Source: Bathynomus jamesi
Taxonomy: Eukaryota; Arthropoda; Malacostraca; Isopoda; Cirolanidae
DNA length: 64,000 nt
Direction: 5' to 3'
Assembly: GCA_023014485.1 (NCBI GenBank)
Contig: JAJOZX010001861.1
Coordinates: 193,501 to 257,500, forward strand
The notes beneath the pieces were generated by a model. It worked only from the letters and a program-made list of their open reading frames with translations. It did no database searches and was not told where the DNA came from. Shown piece by piece: positions 1 through 9,451 of this stretch; positions within the stretch are counted from its first letter, which is position 1, and each line of letters starts with the position of its first letter. Made by a program: the position numbers and the translations under genes.

Positions 1-187
1 CGAGGCGACTGATTTGGAAAAGGCCTTGGCTGTGCTAATTAGCAGCGACCTTAAGTTTACCAAACAGTGCGTAGAGGTGGAAAAGAAAGCCCAGAAGCTG
101 TTGGGTTATATCAGGAAGAAATTTCAGTTTCGGAACAAGAAGATTGTGTTCTCTCTGAACAATTCCCTGGTTCGGTCGCACCTACAG
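1..187 (+). pseudogene. CR1/Jockey-like LINE reverse transcriptase, C-terminal fragment
   Basis: The frame starting at base 2 is open and reads like the post-catalytic RT segment of CR1-type LINEs: a DLGV-type stretch (LAVLISSDLKF), then KKAQKLLGYIRKKF and SLVRSHL. The related LINEs at 21.7-24.5 kb and 31.2-32.6 kb carry the same landmark (SLVRLHLEYAVQIW). It enters from the left window edge and stops where the repeat starting at 188 begins, so only about 62 codons are seen. Relatives continue with EYAVQFW, which is absent here and not found after 1015. No start or stop belongs to it. Assignment to the LINE class is firm, to a subfamily less so. Confidence 0.75.
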
Positions 188-1015
188 TAATGTTTCCTCT
201 AAGGTGTGCGCGTGTGCGCGCGCACACGCGTTGTGAAACCCGCGCATACAGCAAAATAAAATGCGCACAGGCTCAAGCGTATCATGAGTCACGATAGTAA
301 ATGAAGTAATTTCAAAAATATACCGTCACACAAGGTCTGACCATTTGCATCAACATACTTTATAGTCGCTCTTTTAAGTATTAACCCCTTCCGCCCGACT
401 TCGCCGACGTCCGCGCAATTACGCAATACGGGTTTTATTTACTCTATGTATTTGCATTTTTTTTCTTTTATACATTAACGCATTGAATATAAATCTTCTC
501 TTTCTTATTTTTGCATAAAAACGAATAGTAATTATCTCATAATTCATAAAAAATAAAATTATTTTTTATTTTATTCCTACTTTGTGAATGGATAAAATCA
601 TGTATTAATCTTGATAGTCTATTTTAAATTGCTAAATACTAAAAATTGTTTTGATAAATGATAACTAAAATAGTAATTTTCAATTAATGTTATTTTTATT
701 TTATTTCTTTATTTTGTTGAATTTTATTTTACTATTTTTTATTTTATTCATATTTTTAGAATGGATAAAATGTTTTCTTTTTTAAGAATATATAATATTG
801 TAAACAGTTTTTTAATATCCATTTAATAGTACCGTAATGATCAAGCTATCACCTTATGGAAATAATATTTATTAAGTATTTAATACTTATATATATTTCA
901 TTTTGAAGATAATAGCGCTCAGAAAAGTTTGCACAATTTTTCACCATGAATCTAAATGTATGCACAACGAAAATTTCTTGCGCACACGGACTAAAAAAAA
1001 TTAGAGGGAACATTG
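188..1015. mobile_element. Non-autonomous hAT-type element (short copy)
   Basis: The ends are inverted: TAATGTTTCCTCTAA on the left and TTAGAGGGAACATTG on the right. The same sequence, reverse-complemented and split by an insertion, makes up the outer arms of 8186-13030. Termini of the type CARTGTTCCCTCTAA are known from hAT elements. The left end has an alternating CG/CA palindrome (about 204-232). The interior is AT-rich and has no coding potential. I could not identify a convincing 8-bp target duplication for this copy; GGTCGCAC before and GGTCGTAA after are similar but misplaced by a few bases. Confidence 0.65.
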
Positions 1016-2468
1016 GTCGTAACTGAAGTCTCAAGGGATTCTAATTGTGCACAATTGTGCCGTCGCCTGCGCAAGTCCGCAAAATGTTCTTGAAACGCAG
1101 AAACAGGTTCTTGTAACACAAATTTATACTAAATGAATATATACTTAATTAAGCTACCGACAAAGGATCTGTAAAAGAAAAAATATTAATAAAACTTATC
1201 TGTCCGCTCTCCAACCGATTTTTTACGTTCCTTTTTTCCTTTTTCCCACGGAGGGTGACCACACTCTACTTCATGAGCCCGTAGCAAGGCAAAATTAACC
1301 TTATTAAACCTCGTTTTTTAATAGATTCGAAAAACAAACAAGGCAAGCCACGTGCACTAGCCTTGTTTTAATCAAATAATATATTAATGAATAAAGTCAA
1401 TGGAAAAAGTAGTTTATGTAGAGGTATGAAATTTTTATGATGGCTTATCAATAGATTGAGGTAAAAGTTATGTAAATTTTGGAAGTTTGAACTGCATATT
1501 TTTGTAGTTATTGATGTTTAAATCTCAAGGCTTATTTTGGGGGCCATCCGATATATACATATATATACCTCCTCCTTTGAGGAGAGCATGCAGTATCACA
1601 CTTTCGACACATTCTTATCCCTTTTCTGTCCAGCTCTCTAACACAAGGGTTAATCGGTATTCTCAGTCTTTCATCTACTCAACCGGTCACCCTTCTTCAA
1701 TCCATTCTTTTCCCCTGTCTATCACCTCCTATCTTTCAAACGCAGAGTGACCATGTATTTTGAAAATGTTCGACCTTGATTTCGGCTCCCTTCTTTCCCT
1801 AGGTGGTGTGTGTGGGGGGGGGTCTTTTTCCGTGCGTCCGCCCTTGGCCTCTTCTTCTTGCATAAAAAAATTCTGATATCATTCGGTTCACTGCGTTGAA
1901 AAAAAAGTAATTTTAGAGGAAAGTAAACACACAAGAACGAATGCAGTGTGCGGTTGGTCCAAACAAAGATTTTTGCCCACACGCAAAGCCGTTATTAGTA
2001 TATCGGGCGAAGAATCGGTGGGAATAATTGGTCCCTTAGCGTATAAAACCCTAAATTGTAAAGCATGTTGGGGGTTCTATGGAGTATGGAGTTATTTCAG
2101 TAGGTATGACCCTCGAGACTGTAAGAATCAGCAGTGTCATGAAAAAAATGGAATTCATTAAAATCCACGCACATAGGGGTCAAAACTTTATTTTTTAACA
2201 AGAAAATGACCGAAAATATAGATCCAACCTTTGCATGAATTACACTGGTATGCATCAATTTTGCTGTCAAGGGTTTTGTACGTGATTCTTATAGAGTTTT
2301 TCCTGCTGATTTCGAATCTGCAATCCGTTTTTCTCAATCAGCTCAGGTTATCCGGCTATGGCCTCATAAGTAAAATAGAATTTTTCGTGATTTTGTCAAA
2401 GCGGAATTGGAACAGTAACATCTATCATCACTTGTTTCACTTGTATAATATCTTTTTTTACTTTTCAG
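1016..2468. other. Unassigned sequence, no recognised gene
   Basis: This stretch is moderately AT-rich. There is a pyrimidine-rich block near 1590-1760 and a run of G at 1813-1822. Short open frames here have no recognisable motif, and I see no TIRs. Its 3' end is a splice-acceptor-like tract (pyrimidine run then CAG at 2466-2468) directly before the exon containing the ATG at 2492, so part may be a 5' intron of that gene. Confidence 0.4.
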
Positions 2469-4790
2469 GCATATAGATAAAATATTTCATAATGAATAGA
2501 GCGTGTAAAAATGATCCCAATAGATTCTGCTACATATGTGGGACGGTTACCATGCCAAATAACCAGTCCCAAATCACTAAATTTGTGAAGACAATGTATA
2601 GAGCATACTTTGGAATTAAGCTAGGGGACCAGGACAAAAATTTCGCCCCTCATATGTGCTGCAAGACGTGCATTGAAAATTTGAGAAGATGGAGCAAAGG
2701 CAGAGCGAAATCTTTGCCTTTTGGAATTCCCATGATTTGGAGAGAAGGAAAGGATCACGTGACAGATTGCTATTTCTGCATGACAAACCTCCAAGGTGGG
2801 CTTATAAATTTATTTTTCTTAAATATTTTGAAATCCTCGTATGAAACTTGACATAATATTCACCATAATGTAATATTCACCATATATAGCATAATATTCA
2901 CCATAATGGTAATCACACATTTACATATACATATTGTTATAGAAAATACATTTACACATACATATTGTTATACAAGTTACATTTACATATACAATGATTG
3001 TATATTTTCTTTCTTTTTCATTCATATTGTCCCCGAAGGGACAATATGAATGAAAAAGAAAGAAAATATACAGACTCCATCGACCTATTTCATATCTTAC
3101 AGACCGCAGCCTTCCCTCACGAGCCGTCACTGTCTGAATGCTTCTTCTATTTCATATGCAAGTTTTATATCCATGTTTCTGTGTTTCTATTTTCAGGAGT
3201 TAACAAGAATAAACACATTGTTGTATACCCTGACATTCCTTCTGCTATGAGACCTGTACCCCATGGTCCTGGAATTCCAATACCCGACCCACCCCAAACC
3301 CTGGACTTCGATGATTCTGATGATGAATCAATGACCAATGCCAATGACCAGTCCCAGTCGTATATACCTCAAAATACCGCTTCAAATGAGCCGAGGCCTC
3401 TCAACCAGGCCAAACTTAATGATCTTACCAGGGATTTAGGACTTTCCAAATTAGCTGCCGAGATCTTGGCTCACGACTTCGAGAGGACAACTTGCTGGCT
3501 CCGGGAACAACATTCTCCTGGTATAGGAAACGAGAGGAAGAATTCCGCAAGTTTTTTGCAGTGCACGAAAATACCTCTTCCTTAGTGTACTGCTGCAATG
3601 TTGAGGGGCTAATCGAATCCTTGGGCCTGCCATATAACGCATCAGAATGGAGGCTATTTATAGACTCGTCTAAACGAAGTTTGAAAGCAGTACTTCTCAA
3701 CATTGGGAATAGGGTTGCATCAGTCCCTGTAGCACATTCCGTACAACTTACTGAGAGCTACGATAACATGAAAATTTTACTGGATGCTCTCGTATACGAC
3801 CAACATAACTGGAGGATCTGTGGAGATTTGAAGGTAATACTAATATCATAAGTAAACTATTGCTATTGACTATGTTGTTTTCCAAAGGTTATTTGAGAGC
3901 GTATAAGAACACTTAACTTCCCCACAGAAGTGATACAGTCCAATGCATAGATTTTTTTATCTGATAGAACAAATTCTCTAAATTCTTTAAATATTTTCAT
4001 TTTTTTTCAGATTGTGGCATTTGTATTGGGAATGCAAGGGGGATACACGAAATACCCATGTTTCCTCTGCAAATGGGATAGCCGAGCGGATGAGAAGCAC
4101 TATGCACAGCGTGAATGGGCATCCAGAGAGAATTTTGAACCTGGGTCGCATAATGTCGTTTCAGTGCCCCTTGTACCACCAACAAAAATTTTGCTCCCAC
4201 CACTTCATATTAAGCTGGGCTTGATGAAAAATTTCATCAAATCAATGAATAAGGAGGGTTCAGCATTCCGATATCTCGAGAGTAAATTTCCTCATATATC
4301 TGATGCTAAACTAAATGCTGGGGTTTTTGATGGTCCTCAAATTCGAACTTTGATCAAGGATACTCAGTTCGAAAACGCAATGACTCCAACTGAGAAGAAT
4401 GCCTGGCAGGCATTCAAATCAGTTGTCACTGATTTTCTTGGCAAGCGTAGAAGTCCAGAATACGAGTCCGTTGTCGAAAACTTGATGGAAGCTTTCAAAG
4501 CTCATGGGTCGCGCATGTCCATAAAAATGCACTTTTTGTGGCCCCACTTGGACTATTTTCCTGAAAATTGCGGGGATTATAGTGAGGAACAGGGTGAACG
4601 ATTTCACCAAGATATCAAAATAATGGAAGAGAGGTACCAGGGAAACTGGGATATCAATATGCTGGCGGACTATTGCTGGTGTTTGAAGCGAGAAGTGCCC
4701 GAAGAAAAACACAGACGGAAAGCCAAAAAACTTCATTCCTTCCTCAATAAACTTTTTTCTATATTCATTGTATGAATAAAAGTATTTATT
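2469..4790 (+). pseudogene. CYICG-family transposase-like gene, three coding exons, one frameshift
   Basis: Three exons join cleanly. Exon 1 (2492-2795) ends at GT 2796. Exon 2 (3197-3833) follows a CAG acceptor at 3194-3196 and ends at GT 3834. Exon 3 (4011-4775) follows a CAG at 4008-4010. Both junctions keep phase. Exon 1 has paired cysteines (C13/C16, C56-C60, C93/C96), a probable zinc-binding domain. Exon 2 has an acidic linker, then FIDSS; its end has CGDLK. Exon 3 has YPCFLCKW, LPPLHIKLGL and EEQGERFHQ. I recognise this as a protein family repeated many times in arthropod genomes but without an assigned function. FID, CGD and the E of GERFHQ could form an RNase H-type DDE triad (first two 54 residues apart, third about 200 further); that is inference. 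One base is missing near 3470-3472, shifting from ...LAAEILA to SRLREDNLLAPG. An AATAAA lies at the stop codon. The copy is otherwise complete and may be recently inactivated. Confidence 0.7.
2999..3072. repeat. Perfect 35-bp hairpin in intron 1 of the CYICG gene
   Basis: Bases 2999-3033 and 3038-3072 are exact reverse complements, separated by the loop CGAA. The arms carry a CTTTC/GAAAG-rich half and TCATATTGTCCC/GGGACAATATGA. Just upstream (2850-2990) are short imperfect direct repeats with TAATATTCACCAT and TACATATTGTTATA. The hairpin lies wholly between the predicted donor at 2796 and acceptor at 3196. Confidence 0.9.
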
Positions 4791-5420
4791 CACACAATGT
4801 TTTCATTTTTCACGAGTGTTCTTATAATATTACTCGTATCTACAGTGTTTAAGCTAAAAAAATCAATAAATTTGGGGATAAAATTGGACTTATAATAAAT
4901 GGCCAATAGAGAAAAAACCTGACCTGATTGAGGAAAACCAATGTCATTTTCGAATTCAGCATGGTCGAATTATATAATATGAGTTGAAAAAACCCTCACA
5001 GCAGACAAAAAAATTTCATATGCATACCAGTGTTATATGAAGCATAAAAAGACCAGAATGTGCTGACTGACCTCAAAATTCACCCGATCTGAATCTAGTT
5101 AAACATTTATGGACATTGTTCATGATCTAAAGGACTCCTAACAACCTTATTGATCTATTGGAAGTGATGTACAACAAAGCTGAAACATCATCACCCGAGA
5201 TACCATCTGTAAAATTGAATCAGTGCCACGAACAGTACCTGCTGTATTGGCTGCAAAAGTGGAACATACAAAATATATTATAGTCTTCACTAGTCATTAA
5301 AGTCAAACGATTTTTTTCTTTTTTCCCTAAAATTCCTTTTGTTATTAAATTCTGAATCAACAAAATTTCATCGTATTTTGCTGTTCTTTACAAAAAGTCG
5401 AAGTGGATTCGTAACTTTTT
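4791..5420 (+). pseudogene. Decayed Tc1-like transposase C-terminus
   Basis: Around 5075-5280 a frame reads NSPDLNLVKHLW, then PNNLIDLLEV and the tail QCHEQYLLYWLQKWN. This corresponds to the SPDLNPIEHLW block and C-terminal helices of Tc1-like transposases, with stops and frameshifts between. Upstream (4850-5070) is probably the rest of the same relic but too decayed to read. The catalytic region before SPDLN is not recognisable. Downstream to 5420 is AT-rich 3' sequence. Confidence 0.5.
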
Positions 5421-5479
5421 CACTTTGGGATACATACATACATATAAACACACACACACACACCACATATATATATATA
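5420..5479. repeat. (CA)n/(TA)n microsatellite
   Basis: ACAT steps, then alternating CACACA and TATATA run up to the TA that borders the next element. (TA)n tracts recur beside most elements in this window, and several elements are inserted in them. Confidence 0.9.
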
Positions 5480-5752
5480 GAGGGTGATTCATAAAGCTGT
5501 TACCACTGTAATGGTGAATAAAAAATAACTACAAGCCACAGTAACCTGTGATGTTTTATTATTTGAGGTTATTTTTACACAATTACACATTGGAAATTAA
5601 CAGTGGAAATTCTTTCTTTTAAATCATTGACATTACGAGGTTTTATTGCATATACCCTATTTTTGATCATACCCCATATTTCACAAATCAACAATCTGAA
5701 ACACAGAAAATATTTCACCATTACAGTGGTAACAGACTTATGAATCACCCGA
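5480..5752. mobile_element. Mariner-type MITE with 38-bp TIRs
   Basis: The left end (GGGTGATTCATAA, then CTGTTACCACTGTAATGG) is repeated in inverse orientation at 5710-5750. TA lies on both sides (5478-5479 and 5753-5754), the target of Tc1/mariner elements. The 270-bp interior has no coding potential. Confidence 0.8.
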
Positions 5753-5832
5753 TATATATATATATATATATATGATGAATAAAACCACGAAGGAAAGGAA
5801 ACACAGAATGGTGCTCATTTATTTCTCCGTTT

Positions 5833-5905
<73 letters not shown>

Positions 5906-6083
5906 CTGTAACCTATATATAGGCTGTAACTCTTTATGTACTTCAGTGTTTCTGAGGATGTCATTAGACGAAAGCGCTTGAGCACCATTCTGTGTTTCCT
6001 TTCCTTCGTGGTTTTATTCATCATAAATATTTTTCACGTGTTACTTTCGTGAATTCATTTTCATATATATATATATATATATT
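5753..6083. mobile_element. PLE family B termini, inverted pair, with (TA)n
   Basis: GATGAATAAAACCACGAAGG at 5774 recurs inverted at about 6004-6023, flanking (TA)n tracts (5837-5896). The right copy (about 5911-6055, plus sense) carries CTGAGGATG, a GTC-ATTA-GAC hairpin and GAAAGC, a hammerhead-like core. The same unit occurs at 20.13-20.43 kb and 26.62-26.78 kb. Short head-to-head termini with hammerhead-like motifs are typical of Penelope-like elements; no RT is attached here, so the family assignment is inferred. Confidence 0.6.
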
Positions 6084-6115
6084 ATATACACACACACACA
6101 CACACCGAGTATATA

Positions 6116-6445
6116 CAGGTGGCGCAAAAGTCGCGCATCAGAGGAATTTTCAGTGTTGATTATAATATTTTTTTTTCTTTTAGGTAGGGGGTGGCTGCGA
6201 AATTAACAATAGATGAGAAGGTGAGCTTGGTTTGCTTGTATGGAATACCAGGTGCAACAAATTGATGAATCCGTACAGAATTTAAATTCTGTACCGATTC
6301 ATCGATTTGTTCTACCTGGTATTCCTTACATTAAAACGAAGCTCACTCTCTCGTCTAATGTTAATTTTGGAGCCATCCCCTACCTAAAAGAAAAAAAATA
6401 ATATATTCAACACTGAAAATTCCTATGATGCGCGACTTTTGCGCC

Positions 6446-6449
<4 letters not shown>
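6116..6449. mobile_element. Full-length fold-back MITE
   Basis: The element begins CAGGTGGCGCAAAAGTCGCG and ends in its reverse complement. The two halves are inverted copies over nearly all of the 334 bp and meet at the palindrome CAGAATTTAAATTCTG near 6279-6294. TA borders both sides inside (TA)n. Ends of this type belong to mariner-like elements. It has no coding potential. Confidence 0.85.

Positions 6450-6514
<65 letters not shown>
6450..6514. repeat. (TA)n microsatellite
   Basis: About 32 uninterrupted TA units lie between two TIR elements. A short open frame across it is a translation artefact. Confidence 0.95.
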
Positions 6515-6517
<3 letters not shown>

Positions 6518-7094
6518 GATTGGGTTCAAGTACAAGTAAGTACAAATACAAGTACTTTCGTGGAAAAAATTAAATTTATCCATATTTGTTTGCAATTTTA
6601 TTGTACACGAATAATACAAATGTTTCCTCTAAGCATGACCTCACTGACACTCTAAATGCCTCGCCTGAAAGTAAGTTGGTTCGGAATATGAAAGTGAATA
6701 TGTTAAACTCAGTCCAAATGTAAATTTGTCCCTCATCCTGAGGCAATGATGCTTGTTATCAAGAGATTTCTAAATTAAGTGAAATAAAAATAGTGATGAA
6801 ACTGAATCAATCAAATGGTTGCAAAAGTAAGCTCAAGCACTTCACAAGGCCCATGTATACATCACATGAACCATAGTTAAAAAAAATAATAATATGTATT
6901 CAAAACCATGAAGTCACTGACACTCAATGCCTAGCCACCCATTTAACTCAAGTTAACGCTTGAAGTACTTGAAAAATACTTGAAAGTACTTGAATGTTTT
7001 CAAATCCATTTCATGAAGTACAAGTACAAGTACTTAAAAATTAGTACTCGAGTTTCAAGCACCAAGTACAAGTAAGTACTTGAACCCAAGCCTG
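6515..7094. mobile_element. hAT-type MITE (CAGGNTTGGGTTCAAGTAC)
   Basis: CAGGATTGGGTTCAAGTAC at 6515 is matched by the reverse complement ending ACCCAAGCCTG at 7094. Subterminal arms are rich in repeated AAGTACTTG motifs on both sides. Flanking 8-mers are ATATATAT and ATATATGT, compatible with an 8-bp duplication but uninformative in this AT tract. The 580-bp interior has no open frame of note. Confidence 0.75.
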
Positions 7095-7104
7095 ATATAT
7101 GTAT

Positions 7105-7619
7105 ATTTTTCCTTTAGGATTGACCGCCTTTTCAGACCTAAACAGATTCATATCACGGCGAGATTAAGTTAGAGGAGGGACAGGAGCCGTGATAATCGGA
7201 GGAAATCTAATATTGGGCCGACAGAGAAAGAAGCACCCTCTGCAAGAATGGACCGAAGACGCGTCGAGGCCGGACGGGAATGTAACTCCGGGAAGCACTG
7301 CGAACGGAAGGTTGAATAAAGAGGGCAAAAAAAACACGTGCTCAACAGTGAGAGGAACATAGCAATGTGGGCAAGGCTCAGGGGGATTTCTAGACATAAG
7401 GTGACCAATGACCATGGGTCAAACGGGTGTAACCAATTCTCAGACGAGCCAATAGAACTTCCTTATGCCGGGATTTATGATACGAAGACCAATGACGAAG
7501 AACAGGCTTGAGACAGTGAAGTTTGTTTACACCGACGCCATCCCATTTGTGCTGCCACAGCGACCTGAAATGGCGGCGGAGGGAAGGAATGAAATCTGAG
7601 AAGGGCAAAGATTTAGGGG
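7105..7619 (-). pseudogene. LINE-1 unit of this window: C-terminal end of ORF2, detached by insertion
   Basis: The minus-strand frame contains WQHKWDGVGVNKLHCLKPVL, then RHKEVLLARLRIGYTRLTHG and a CPHCYVPLTVEHVFFLP zinc-knuckle-like block. These follow the RNase H domain in Jockey/R1-type LINEs. The preceding RNase H domain lies at 13,198-13,785, beyond a 5.6-kb insertion. Joining 13,198 to 7,619 with one TA keeps the frame (SLPITIT then PKSLPFSD). A frameshift splits the end near 7390-7410. The 3' UTR appears to reach the end of the MITE at 7094. Confidence 0.85.
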
Positions 7620-7856
7620 TACCGTAAATTGCGGCCGATAAGCCGAACCGGCGTATTAGCCGACCTTAATTTTTCCAGATAAAAATTCTGATTTAGGCCT
7701 ATACCTGGCGCATAAGCCGACACTCTCCCCACCCAACACTGAACAAGCCAACATTAAGGCTACACCACTTTCAGCAAACTTTACCGAAAATATCAGTAAT
7801 TAAATAAAAAATGAACCTACATTTATCGTAACACCCTTCAAAACATTAAAAATAAA

Positions 7857-7976
7857 ATACTACAGTATTATATTGTAGTAGAATACACTTACTGTAGTAT
7901 TGTAGTAGAATAGTTATTGTAGTATTGTAGTAGAATACACTTACTGTAGTATTGTAGTAGAATACACTTATTTATT
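7857..7976. repeat. Minisatellite, unit TACTGTAGTATTGTAGTAGAA-like
   Basis: About four imperfect copies of a 27-30-bp unit containing GTAGTATTGTAGTAGAATA stand in tandem inside the pogo-like element. It does not occur at the other end of the element. Confidence 0.8.
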
Positions 7977-9451
7977 TTAGTTAAGGTTTCAAAATTTTGC
8001 ATTGTTTACATTTGCCGTGGCCGTAGGTGAGACTGACAGTGCCTCTCTACTATTTCGTCTATTAATTATTTATAACAGAACCTTATATATTTTGCAAAAC
8101 ATGGTAAATGATTAATGGCAGTAACAAATACTACAGGCAGGTACCAAAGTAGTATTTATGAGCGTTAAAAATCCAAGTTGCAAGTCCAATGTTCCCTCTA
8201 ATTTTTTTTAGTCCGTGTGCGTAAGAAATTTTCGTTGTGCATACATTTAGATTCATGGTGAAAAATTGTGCAAACTTTCCTGAACGCTATTATCTTCAAA
8301 ATGAAATATATATAAGTATTAAATACTTAAATGCAAAAAAAATCACTTTTTTCTACGTGAAGGTCAAAATATGAAAATAAAAACCCACTCTAATAGACAG
8401 AGTTTATTTCCAAAACAGTTTCGACGCCCACTGGCATCCTCCTCGGGTGGATACAGAAACACGAATGAACCAAAACAAGAGGGAAAAACAGTCCAGGGAC
8501 CGACCGTTAAGAAATTCGCACCTAGGTTAGATCCCATTCTCCCGACACCGGAAGGGCATTTTCATTAAGTACATTCGCGCAAATTTAAAACTATCTTCCT
8601 GTTCTAAACATACAGATTCTATTATTTTTTATTTTTTTTTACATAATTATTACATTTATTATTAAATTTATTACATTTAATATTGCATAATTATTTATTA
8701 CAGAAATTATAAATTTATTATTAGATTGGTTACCACATTGTTGTTTATTATACAGAACTTATAAACCGAAAAACGAATGAAAAAAGCCGATTAGGAAACA
8801 ATCCAGAGACCATTGAGAAATTCGCACCTAGGTTAGATACCGTTCTCCCGACACCGGAAGGGCATTTTATTACAGTGTCCGCTTATAAGTACATTCCCAA
8901 AAATTAAAACTATCTTCTTGTTCTATACCTACAGATTCTAATATTTTGACATAATTACTGCATTTATTATTGCATTTACATTTTTTTAACATTTATTATT
9001 ATTACCTTTACCCTAATTATTAAATTTATAATATTACCTTTATTATTACATCTGTTGCATTTATATTTATTTCCACATTTATTACTTCCATTATTACATT
9101 TAATAAAAGCGAGTAAGGAAACAATCCAATCCAGAGACCTTTAAGAAATTCACACTTAGGTTCGAACACGTTCCCACGACTCCGTAAGGGATTTTTTGAC
9201 CAAGAATCTCATTAAAGGGTCTAACTTATAAGTACCTTGGCACAAATTAAAATTATCTACTTTTTCTATACACACAGATTTTATTATTTTTCTTTTGACA
9301 TAATTATTACATTTATTGAAACCCGTATTAAAGAACACAAACATGCCTTCAGAAGTTGTAATACTAATAATGCCATTTTTTATCACGCCAGCTCAAAATA
9401 ATCATGCTATAGATTGGGAATCAAGTCTAACGTACTTTATAAATTAATAAT

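Noticed and set aside
849..1034. 61-codon minus frame
   Set aside because: It lies in the hAT-type end and recurs only because the repeat does.
5772..5981. Open frames rich in IYIYIY across (TA)n tracts here and at 6425, 19,646-20,132, 27,523, 56,351 and 56,492
   Set aside because: They are translations of microsatellites, with no motif.
7164..7415. Separate small protein genes on the minus strand
   Set aside because: Both frames are parts of the LINE C-terminus split by a frameshift.
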